This document shows positions 1-5,440 of a DNA stretch of 7,229 bases, piece after piece. How positions within the stretch are numbered: position 1 is the first letter of the stretch; each line of letters begins with the position of its first letter. The position numbers and the translations under genes are program-made. A model generated the notes under the pieces. That model worked only from the letters and a program-made list of their open reading frames with translations, was not told the origin of the DNA and made no database searches. The DNA comes from Verrucomicrobiota bacterium (GTDB lineage Bacteria; Verrucomicrobiota; Verrucomicrobiia; Verrucomicrobiales; Akkermansiaceae): NCBI GenBank assembly GCA_008932955.1, contig WBXE01000120.1, forward strand, positions 1-7,229. The letters run 5' to 3'.

Positions 1-199
1 CCTAAAGTCGTCGCTCCATAGGGCCTATTTCCCTGTCCCTTGATCCGGGAGCAACTAAGGAGCCGCCACATTCGTGTGGTGGTAGCGGAAGGGTGGCCCA
101 TGGGTCCCTGCCGAAGGCTCCATTTCATGGCCGGACCTTCCTCACGACGACCCTAAAGTCGTCGCTCCATAGGGCCTATTTCCCTGTCCCCTGATCCGG
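1..199. repeat. Direct repeat, about 151-bp period, partial array at window edge
   Basis: Positions 1-48 recur at 152-199 with a single mismatch (T40 against C191), so 47 of 48 bases match at an offset of 151. The second copy completes one period, and the first runs off the left edge, so the array may continue outside the window. The shared block includes a CTAAAGTCGTCGCTCC core and a CCTATTTCCCTGTCCC core. The DNA between the copies (about 49-151) belongs to the hairpin element described at 56-168. No coding region is seen in 1-250. Confidence 0.85.
56..168 (-). repeat. Hairpin-rich intergenic element, left copy (inverted relative to 904-1015)
   Basis: Read on the minus strand, this 113-base stretch matches 904-1015 at about 96 of 113 aligned positions by hand count (roughly 85 percent, one gap). 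The ends are best conserved: GGAGCGACGACTTTA at one end and GTGG.GGCTCCTTA at the other. The middle (about 100-130) is the most diverged. The two copies face each other across the VapBC operon. No protein is encoded, so this is a non-autonomous repeat (REP- or MITE-like). The family is not one I can name. Confidence 0.8.
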
Positions 200-252
200 A
201 TGGCCGTCCGGGTAAAATCCGCCCCCTGTTGGACGAAAACTGAAGCTTGACA

Positions 253-281
253 CGCACAAAGCATTGTGCGACCGATTGTGC
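253..281 (+). promoter_or_regulatory. Palindromic operator-like site upstream of vapB
   Basis: A 7-bp inverted repeat, CGCACAA (253-259) and TTGTGCG (264-270), has a 4-base spacer. A third half-site, TTGTGC, lies at 276-281, directly abutting the vapB ATG and 12 bases after the second. VapB antitoxins of the ribbon-helix-helix or AbrB type commonly bind such half-sites to repress their own operon, so this is a good autoregulation candidate. A TTGACA hexamer at 247-252 could serve as a -35 box that the operator would overlap, but no convincing -10 box follows it. No Shine-Dalgarno sequence precedes the ATG. Confidence 0.5.
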
Positions 282-482
282 ATGGCTACGAATCTAGACA
301 TTGATCAGTCTCTTCTAAAGGAGGCCGTGACCGTTGGCCGGCACCGGAGTAAAAAGGCCGCAGTAACCGAGGCTTTGCAGGAGTACGTCGCTAGGCACAA
401 ACAACAACAGATCGTCGAGCTCTTTGGGACGGTCGAGTATTCCGAAGATTACGACTATCGTAAGCACCGCAAACAGGCATGA
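282..482 (+). CDS. vapB: VapB-family antitoxin
   Basis: A 66-residue protein with the usual VapB layout. The N-terminal half (about 1-40) has the pattern TNLDIDQSLLKEA, then a basic turn (GRHRSKKAA) and an ALQEYVARH helix, typical of the small DNA-binding, dimerising region of PF09957-like VapB proteins. The C-terminal part contains LFGTVEYSEDYDYRKHR, which matches the family's toxin-binding tail. It should neutralise the downstream VapC nuclease and, with it, repress the operon through the palindrome at 253-281. An earlier TTG at 264 would add six residues, but it lies within the palindrome, so ATG at 282 is preferred. The stop overlaps the vapC start (ATGA at 479-482), indicating translational coupling. 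Recognition is by sequence pattern and by the neighbour. Confidence 0.9.
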   Translation: MATNLDIDQSLLKEAVTVGRHRSKKAAVTEALQEYVARHKQQQIVELFGTVEYSEDYDYRKHRKQA

Positions 483-874
483 AGGTCATTGTGGACACTT
501 CGGTCTGGTCGTTGGCATTCCGGCGGAGGGAGGTCGTGAAAACGTCTGAAGTGATCGCCTTGGTGCGACTGGTCGAGCAAGGCCTGGTGGTTCTTCTTGG
601 GCCTGTGCGGCAGGAAGTGCTTTCTGGCATCAAGCATCGTGATCAATTCGAGCGCCTGCGGGAGCGTCTCGCGGCATTTCCCGATCTTGAGTTGACGACC
701 AGAGACCACGAGACGGCGGCCGAACTGTGCAATCTGTGCCTAACCAAGGGTGTGCAGGCGGCACACACCGATTTCCTAATCGCCGCCGCTGCGGTCACCC
801 GTGGCTATGCGGTGTTCAGTGCAGACAGGGATTTCGAGAACATTGCGCGGATTGTACCGATTCGAACGTATTGA
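479..874 (+). CDS. vapC: VapC-family PIN-domain ribonuclease toxin
   Basis: A 131-residue single PIN domain, the normal length for VapC. The acidic metal-binding residues are in place: D6 in VDTSVW, E46 in RQEVLSGI, D98 in HTDFLIAAAA, and D116 (with D118) in SADRDF. Family members are Mg2+-dependent endoribonucleases that cut tRNA or rRNA in the cytoplasm and stop growth when the antitoxin is lost. The RNA target cannot be read from this sequence. The start is ATG at 479, which overlaps the vapB stop by 4 bases. All four acidic positions are present and the frame is open, so the toxin appears intact. The operon stands alone between inverted repeat copies (56-168 and 904-1015), which suggests acquisition as a cassette. 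Confidence 0.93.
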   Translation: MKVIVDTSVWSLAFRRREVVKTSEVIALVRLVEQGLVVLLGPVRQEVLSGIKHRDQFERLRERLAAFPDLELTTRDHETAAELCNLCLTKGVQAAHTDFLIAAAAVTRGYAVFSADRDFENIARIVPIRTY

Positions 875-903
875 AGTACAGGCGTCTCCTCAGCTCCACG
901 TAG

Positions 904-1015
904 GGAGCGACGACTTTACTGTCGTCGTGCGGAAGGACCGGCCATGAGCCGAGCCCGCGGCACTGACTCATGGGCAACCCTTCCGCTATCACCACAAGAA
1001 TGTGGTGGCTCCTTA
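904..1015 (+). repeat. Hairpin-rich intergenic element, right copy
   Basis: This is the inverted partner of 56-168. Three inverted repeats can be seen in it. CGACGAC (908-914) pairs with GTCGTCG (921-927). GCGGAAGG (929-936) pairs with CCTTCCGC (979-986), enclosing CCATGAG (942-948) and CTCATGG (967-973). ACCACA (991-996) pairs with TGTGGT (1001-1006) around AGAA. The transcript of either strand could fold into a row of hairpins. The vapC stop lies 29 bases upstream, so the element may also act as a 3' end for the operon. Fourteen bases of it (942-955, CCATGAGCCGAGCC) recur directly at 1038-1051. No protein is encoded. Confidence 0.8.
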
Positions 1016-1055
1016 AACTAGGGGACAGAGCCATAGTCCATGAGCCGAGCCTACC

Positions 1056-1168
1056 GCGTTGTAGCGGCGCGTCTATGACCGCCGATGCCCATGCACCGCC
1101 CATGCGCCCGCGTTTCCGGCGAGCGTCATCTCATTCACATCGGCGCTCACAGAGCGCCGCTACAACGC
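1056..1168. repeat. Long palindromic intergenic element (about 31-bp arms)
   Basis: The outer arms GCGTTGTAGCGGCGC (1056-1070) and GCGCCGCTACAACGC (1154-1168) are perfect complements. The arms continue inward (1072-1087 against 1138-1153) with 14 of 16 matches after one unpaired base. The 50-base centre contains ATGCACCGCCCATGCG and CCCGCGTTTCC, which recur at 7154-7180. It ends 3 bases before the stop of the minus-strand gene at 1172, so a transcript of that gene would form the hairpin just after its stop. This is a REP/MITE-like element that may double as a transcription end. There is no T-tract, so it is not a standard intrinsic terminator. Confidence 0.8.
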
Positions 1169-1171
1169 ACC

Positions 1172-1690
1172 TCATTCACTTGGGACCAACGCGTCCCATT
1201 CCTCGCGAGTCGCCTTGGATTTCTGGTATTCCATCAGGGTTTTCCAAGTATCGCGCTTCACCAGGAGCACTTGAAAGTGCATGTAATCGTGCTTCACCTG
1301 GCCGTCGGCCGCAATGGATGTGTAGTGGAAAATGCCGGTTTCGTGCGCGGTGGCATCATCGCCGAGTCGCTGCGAGAAGCGGAACTCGACCTGGCCTTTG
1401 ACCTTGCCCGACTTGGTATCGACGAAATCCTGGTGCCAGCGTTCGAGAGCCTTGGCCAGTGGCTGGCTGGTTTGCCGAATGCCGCTGACCAGCACTCCCT
1501 CGGCATGCGTGGTGGCCCGGTATCCCTCAAAGTCGCCTTCGCGCACGCTGCGCGACACCTCAGCCCAATAGCCATTGAGTTGTGCCAAGCGCGATGCATT
1601 ATCGCCAGCGGCCGCAGGTGACGCCCCGAGCAACATGGCTAACAAGATAACGGCGAGTGGCGGGAAGAACAATTTGATAGGCGGATTCAT
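1172..1690 (-). CDS. Secreted NTF2/SnoaL-like (DUF4440-type) protein
   Basis: A 172-residue protein starting at ATG 1690. A TTG at 1723 would add 11 polar residues in front of the signal sequence and is less likely. Residues 1-28 form a Sec signal peptide: a lysine, a hydrophobic stretch (PPLAVILLAMLLG) and an alanine-rich cleavage site before GDN. The mature part begins with a helix pair (LNGYWAEVSRSVREGDFEGY) and then THAEGVLVSGIRQT, which resembles the opening of SnoaL-like NTF2 folds. Later strands (VEFRFSQRLG, AHETGIFHYTS, HDYMHFQVLLVKRDTWKTLMEYQ) fit the curved sheet. Such domains can be small enzymes or binding modules, and no catalytic residue is clear here. It lies 74 bases downstream of the PBP gene on the same strand and could be cotranscribed with it. 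The function is unknown and the fold is inferred by eye. Confidence 0.8.
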   Translation of the reverse strand: MNPPIKLFFPPLAVILLAMLLGASPAAAGDNASRLAQLNGYWAEVSRSVREGDFEGYRATTHAEGVLVSGIRQTSQPLAKALERWHQDFVDTKSGKVKGQVEFRFSQRLGDDATAHETGIFHYTSIAADGQVKHDYMHFQVLLVKRDTWKTLMEYQKSKATREEWDALVPSE

Positions 1691-1711
1691 CGCAAGCTGG
1701 GGATTTGGTCT

Positions 1712-1764
1712 CCGAATCTTCAATTGGTTTAGAATTTCGGATTTAAAATTTAGGATTTTTTAAA
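1712..1764. repeat. AT-rich low-complexity island between two minus-strand genes
   Basis: Within very GC-rich surroundings this short gap is dominated by A and T, with words such as AGAATTTCGGATTT and AAAATTTAGGATTTTTT. The 15 bases at 1730-1744, read on the minus strand (AAATCCGAAATTCTA), match 5243-5257 (AAATCTGAAATTCGA) at 13 positions. This suggests a decayed member of a dispersed AT-rich repeat. A promoter for the 1172-1690 gene could lie here, but no clear -35/-10 pair is seen. Confidence 0.45.
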
Positions 1765-4110
1765 TCACTCGCGCACCGGCACGGCGCGGGGCGGAGATGG
1801 CTCATCTTCCTCGACCGGGGTGGCGTGGGGCGGAGAGGCGTCTTGCTGGACGGGGATGGCGCGGGGCGGAGCGGGACTGGCGACGGCGGGTTGCTGCGCG
1901 GTTTCATCGACGGGCACGGCACGTGCCGGGTGCAGCGGACAAAGGTCGCCGGGGGGCAGGAGTGTATCGTTAGGGACGTGATCGAGGTAGGCGGTATCGG
2001 CGGCGGCACAGCCGGCGGTGGCGCGTTTGCCGGAGAGGCGGCAGAGTTTGACCTCGGCGAGCGGCACGTTGCTGTTGAGTTTGCCGGCCTTGTAGCCGAG
2101 GCGCTCGGCGGTTTTCATGATATCAACCCACACCGGCAGCGCCAGCGTGGCACCATAGCCGCCTTGGATGATTTTTTTAGGAGTGTCGAAACCAACCCAC
2201 ACGGTGCAGGTTAGATTAGAGGTGAAACCGGAAAACCACGCATCTTTGAAATCATTGGTGGTGCCAGTTTTGCCGCCGCAGGGGGCATCGAAGCCGAGGC
2301 GGCTGACCGAGGCGGCGGTGCCGTGTGTGGTCACTTCCGTGAGAATGCTCGAAATCGACCAAGCAGCGCCGGCCTTGGCAGCGGGGTATTGGACGGGTAA
2401 CGCGGAGTAGAGGATGTTGCCCTTGCGATCCTTGATTTCGGAAATCAGGTAGGGGCAGAAGCGAGTTCCATTGTTAGGGAAGATGCTGTAAGCGGTGGCA
2501 ATTTCCCAAGGCGATACTTCCCAAGCACCGAGGAAGGCGGCGGGGTTGGCGGGCATGGGGGTGGAAAAGCCGGCGCTTTTGGCGACATCGGAGACGCGGG
2601 CGACGCCGGCGAGGTTGCCGACGCGCACGGACATGGTGTTGCGGGAGCGGATGAGGCCGTAGGAGGCGGGCTCCATGCCGCCGAATTTGCCGTCGGAGTT
2701 ATGGGGGCGCCAAGTGCCCGCGCCCTTGATTTCGCCGGGCTGGATCGGGCCGTCGCTGATGCTGGTGTCGGGCCGCAGGCCGACATCGAAGGCGGCCAGA
2801 TAGACAAACGGTTTGAACAATGAGCCAAACTGACGGCGACTCTGAATGGCGCGGTTATACTTGCTCTCGTTGGCATCGCGGCCACCGATGACGGCGAGCA
2901 CCGCCCCGCTGCGGTTTTCCACAACCACCGAAGCGCCCTGCAAATAGGTGGGCTCCTCGCGCTTGTCCTCGGCCTGGGCCCGCCAGCCGGTGCGCGTCTG
3001 GTGTGGATAGCCGGGGATGCGCTCCACTTCGCGAAGCTTCTTATCGAGGGCATCCTCGCCCTTGTGCTGGATGCGCAGGTCGATGGTGGTATGGATGGTT
3101 AGACCGCCGAGCGCGATGTTTTCCTTTTCCAGGATCACCTCCAAATCGCGGCGAATCGCATCCATCGCATAGCTTTCCCGGGTGTCGCGCCGCCATTTCG
3201 GCCGCAACTCAATCGGCTGCTTTTTCGCCGCTTCGGCCTCGTCGCGGGTGACCGCCTCGGTTTCCACCATCCGATCGAGCGTGGTATTGCGCTCGCGAAT
3301 CGCAGCGGTCAGCGAGCTAAACGGATTGAAGGCATCCGGGCCGCGGACGATGCCGGCGAGCATCGCAGATTCTGATAGGGTGAGCTCGGACGGGTGTTTT
3401 TCGAAGTAAATGCGCGATGCCTCGCCGATGCCGCGGATTTGCCGGCCCCAATTGATTTGATTGATATAGGCTTCGAGGATTGCGTCTTTGGACAGGCTTG
3501 TTTCGATCCGGCAGGCGATGGCAATTTCCAACAACTTGCGGTTGGCTTGGCGCAGGATATGGTGGCGTTGTTCGCCCTCCTTGAGTTGAAAAACGTCGGA
3601 GGCAAGTTGTTGAGTGAGGGTCGAGGCCCCCTGGCGCTTGCCCTGAATATTGGCCACCACGGCACGCGCTATGCCTAGCGGATCAATCGCGTGATGCGTG
3701 TAGAAACGCGCGTCCTCACGCGCCAAAATGGCCTTGCGAAAATTTTCGGCGACCTCGGCCAGCGGCACGACCGAGCGTTTTTCGCCGTGGATGCGGCCGA
3801 TTTCCTCGCCCAAGCGGTCGAGCACAATCGTGCGTTCGGGCATGGCGTCGAGTTTGGCCAAATCGTAGCGCTGGGCTTGGATGCCATAGCCGACGGCGCA
3901 GACGACGAGTGCGCCAAGGCCTGCGACGAGCGGGTAGCCGGTGGACAGCAGCAGCAGGCGCACGGGCCAGGAAAACGCGCGGATCAACCAGCTGAAGAGA
4001 TAGAACGGCCACAACAGCAGCCACGCAAGCGTGCTGCGCGAACGCACGGGCACCGCAGCTGGCTTGCCTTTGCGGCGGGGATCATTTTCAGGCGGGTTGC
4101 GTTTGGCCAT
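1765..4110 (-). CDS. Bifunctional class A penicillin-binding protein (PBP1A-type)
   Basis: A 781-residue peptidoglycan synthase (numbered from ATG 4110). After a basic N-terminus, two hydrophobic stretches (about 28-55 and 57-78) anchor it in the inner membrane. The GT51 glycosyltransferase domain follows: REDARFYTHHAID (131-143, catalytic Glu 132), QGASTLTQQLA (160-170), RKLLE (191-195) and EAYINQINWG (213-222). The transpeptidase domain has SLFK (430-433, nucleophile Ser430), SRN (489-491) and KTGTT (614-618). A cysteine-bearing tail (C690, C701, C724) resembles the end of many PBP1A proteins, and proline-rich repeats of the PPRAxPV type close it. It polymerises lipid II and cross-links stem peptides in the periplasm. 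TTG at 4122 has a GGGAG 11 bases upstream and is the alternative start. It is divergent from the HtrA gene. Confidence 0.95.
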   Translation of the reverse strand: MAKRNPPENDPRRKGKPAAVPVRSRSTLAWLLLWPFYLFSWLIRAFSWPVRLLLLSTGYPLVAGLGALVVCAVGYGIQAQRYDLAKLDAMPERTIVLDRLGEEIGRIHGEKRSVVPLAEVAENFRKAILAREDARFYTHHAIDPLGIARAVVANIQGKRQGASTLTQQLASDVFQLKEGEQRHHILRQANRKLLEIAIACRIETSLSKDAILEAYINQINWGRQIRGIGEASRIYFEKHPSELTLSESAMLAGIVRGPDAFNPFSSLTAAIRERNTTLDRMVETEAVTRDEAEAAKKQPIELRPKWRRDTRESYAMDAIRRDLEVILEKENIALGGLTIHTTIDLRIQHKGEDALDKKLREVERIPGYPHQTRTGWRAQAEDKREEPTYLQGASVVVENRSGAVLAVIGGRDANESKYNRAIQSRRQFGSLFKPFVYLAAFDVGLRPDTSISDGPIQPGEIKGAGTWRPHNSDGKFGGMEPASYGLIRSRNTMSVRVGNLAGVARVSDVAKSAGFSTPMPANPAAFLGAWEVSPWEIATAYSIFPNNGTRFCPYLISEIKDRKGNILYSALPVQYPAAKAGAAWSISSILTEVTTHGTAASVSRLGFDAPCGGKTGTTNDFKDAWFSGFTSNLTCTVWVGFDTPKKIIQGGYGATLALPVWVDIMKTAERLGYKAGKLNSNVPLAEVKLCRLSGKRATAGCAAADTAYLDHVPNDTLLPPGDLCPLHPARAVPVDETAQQPAVASPAPPRAIPVQQDASPPHATPVEEDEPSPPRAVPVRE
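1768..1929 (-). repeat. Proline-rich heptad repeats at the C-terminus of the PBP
   Basis: The last 54 codons of the PBP encode four near copies of a seven-residue motif: PARAVPV (728-734), PPRAIPV (748-754), PPHATPV (760-766) and PPRAVPV (773-779). The spacers between them are acidic or Gln-rich (DETAQQ, QQDAS, EEDEPS). The tail should be extended, disordered and periplasmic, placed after the cysteine-bearing tail. It looks like a binding or reach-through segment rather than part of an enzyme fold. The repeat is also visible in the DNA as recurring GCGGGGCGGAG blocks, so copy number may vary between strains. Confidence 0.75.
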
Positions 4111-4204
4111 CGGCGCGCTCAATGTAGCGCGTGCTCCCGCAGCAAGCCACCCTGGAATGTGCCTGCAGACAAATCACCCGGCCTTTGTCGCTCTCATCCT
4201 TGTA

Positions 4205-5209
4205 ATGAACATGCTTCAGCGGATTTTTTTCTCGGGCGCGGCCGGCGCGTGGCTGCTGGCTGCGGTGGCACCGGTGCTGGGTGGCGAGCCATCGCTCAGC
4301 TTGCCGGATCTAGCGAAATTGGAGGCCAAGGTCGAAGCGGTCGCCACCCAGGTGACGCCGGCCACCGTCGCCTTGATCTCGGAAGCCATCGGTTCATCGG
4401 GCTCGGGGGTGGTGGCCACGGCCGACGGCTTGGTGCTCACCGCGGCGCATGTGGTGCAGGGTTCGGCGGAGTTGCTGGTGGTGTTTCCCGATGGCAAACA
4501 AGTGCCGGGCAAGGTGCTCGGCGCCAATTATTCCAAAGATATCGCCATGGTGCAAATCACCGCCAAGGGCCCCTGGCCCTGCGTCCAACGCGGTATCTCC
4601 AAACCCTTGGCCGCCGGCGACTGGGTCATCGCCCTCGGACACTCCGCCGGCTTCGATCCCAGCCGACCCCCACCGCTGCGCTTCGGCAGAGTCATTTCAA
4701 AAGGCCCGGGGAATTTTCTAACGACTGATTGCACGCTCATCGGTGGCGACTCCGGCGGCCCCTTGTTTGATTTGGACGGCAAGCTCGTGGGCATTCATTC
4801 CAACATCGGTGTGGCGCTCAAAAATAACAACCATGCCGGCATCGATGGCTTCAGCGAGGATTGGGATCGTTTGTTAAGCGGCGAGGGCTGGGGCCGGCTA
4901 TCGCTCAATCCCTTTGCCAATCCCGAAATGCCGGTGTTAGGCATCGAGATGGGCCTGGCTCGGCGGGTCAAGGGCGTGCCGGTCGAGATGGTGGTACCGC
5001 GCTCGCCGGCTGCCGCAGCCGGAGTGCGCCCCGGCGACCTGATCCTCGCGCTGGACCGCAGTGAGATCCTCAATGGCAACGAGTTGCTGCAAGTCCTCGC
5101 CAAAAAACAGGCCGGCGACGTCGTTATGCTGCGCGTCTTGCGCGATGACCAATCCCTCGAGTTCAAGGTGACCCTCGCACGCCGAGACAAATTATTCCAA
5201 GCCCAGTGA
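4205..5209 (+). CDS. Secreted HtrA/DegP-type serine protease with one PDZ domain
   Basis: A 334-residue S1C protease. Residues 1-27 form a signal peptide (RIFFSGAAGAWLLAAVAPVLG). The catalytic triad is complete: His82 in LVLTAAHVV, Asp112 in YSKDIAMVQI, and Ser183 in GGDSGGPLFDLDGKLVGIHS. A linker rich in Gly and Trp (about 211-240) leads to a single PDZ domain (about 243-327) with RSPAAAAGVRPGDLILALD. HtrA proteins degrade or hold misfolded envelope proteins in the periplasm. With one PDZ domain it is closer in build to DegS than to two-PDZ DegP, but it has a cleavable signal rather than an obvious anchor. ATG at 4205 is followed by another ATG at 4211 (MNM), and either could be used. The frame is open upstream to 4031, but that part overlaps the PBP gene and lacks a signal sequence at its head. 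No clear ribosome site is seen. Confidence 0.93.
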   Translation: MNMLQRIFFSGAAGAWLLAAVAPVLGGEPSLSLPDLAKLEAKVEAVATQVTPATVALISEAIGSSGSGVVATADGLVLTAAHVVQGSAELLVVFPDGKQVPGKVLGANYSKDIAMVQITAKGPWPCVQRGISKPLAAGDWVIALGHSAGFDPSRPPPLRFGRVISKGPGNFLTTDCTLIGGDSGGPLFDLDGKLVGIHSNIGVALKNNNHAGIDGFSEDWDRLLSGEGWGRLSLNPFANPEMPVLGIEMGLARRVKGVPVEMVVPRSPAAAAGVRPGDLILALDRSEILNGNELLQVLAKKQAGDVVMLRVLRDDQSLEFKVTLARRDKLFQAQ

Positions 5210-5242
5210 CCCTCCACCCCTCTAACCCGAACACCGATACTG

Positions 5243-5257
5243 AAATCTGAAATTCGA
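5243..5257 (+). repeat. Short AT-rich repeat related to 1730-1744
   Basis: AAATCTGAAATTCGA matches the minus-strand reading of 1730-1744 at 13 of 15 bases. It sits in the gap after the HtrA gene, just before the inverted repeat at 5264-5372. It is probably a remnant of a dispersed intergenic repeat, but it is short enough that chance cannot be excluded. Confidence 0.3.
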
Positions 5258-5263
5258 GCATGA

Positions 5264-5372
5264 AACCACAGATTACACGGATTTTACGGATTTTTTAATA
5301 TGGAATATTCCTCCCTTGGTCACTTCAGAAACTTGCCAATGGAACCTGTTTCAATCTGTGTAATCTGTGGTT
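5264..5372. repeat. Inverted repeat between the two HtrA-like genes
   Basis: AACCACAGATTACACGGATT (5264-5283) is the reverse complement of 5353-5372 apart from one base, so 19 of 20 positions pair across a 69-base centre. The left arm is followed by a further GGATTTTACGGATTTTTT run. The element fills the middle of the 231-bp gap between 5209 and 5441. It could fold in RNA and so affect read-through between the two genes. It has the look of a dispersed intergenic repeat, and nothing in it is coding. Confidence 0.75.
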
Positions 5373-5390
5373 AATCTATCCAACTCCTAG

Positions 5391-5414
5391 GAACCAAATT
5401 TGGAGTTCTGGTTC
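5391..5414. promoter_or_regulatory. Possible operator upstream of the second HtrA-like gene
   Basis: GAACCA (5391-5396) and TGGTTC (5409-5414) form an inverted repeat with a 12-base spacer, overlapping a second palindrome CCAAATTTGG (5394-5403). The site lies 26 bases before the ATG at 5441, where a repressor or activator could act. No -35/-10 pair can be assigned and the arms are short, so this is a weak call. Confidence 0.25.
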
Positions 5415-5440
5415 AACCAGCCCTCACCACCAAAAATAGA

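Noticed and set aside
318..329. Strong AAGGAGG inside vapB followed by an in-frame GTG
   Set aside because: The spacing is only two bases, too short for initiation, and the resulting protein would lack most of the DNA-binding part.
1..1168. CRISPR array
   Set aside because: Repeats are too few, too long and unevenly spaced, and no short spacers of constant length are present.
1085..1621. Plus-strand open frame of 178 codons opposite the NTF2-like gene
   Set aside because: It begins within the palindromic repeat, runs antisense to a gene with a clear signal peptide, and shows no recognisable motif.
2445..3053. Long open frame on the minus strand inside the PBP gene, in another frame
   Set aside because: Its protein is rich in Ala, Pro, Ser and Arg with no domain, as expected from a shadow frame in GC-rich DNA. 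The PBP frame carries all the catalytic motifs.
4031..4204. Upstream extension of the HtrA gene to the first start codon in frame
   Set aside because: It would overlap the 5' end of the divergent PBP gene and bury the signal peptide about 60 residues inside the protein.
4185..4206. TTGTCG and TGTAAT as a promoter for the HtrA gene
   Set aside because: The hexamers are only 10 bases apart and the second overlaps the start codon.
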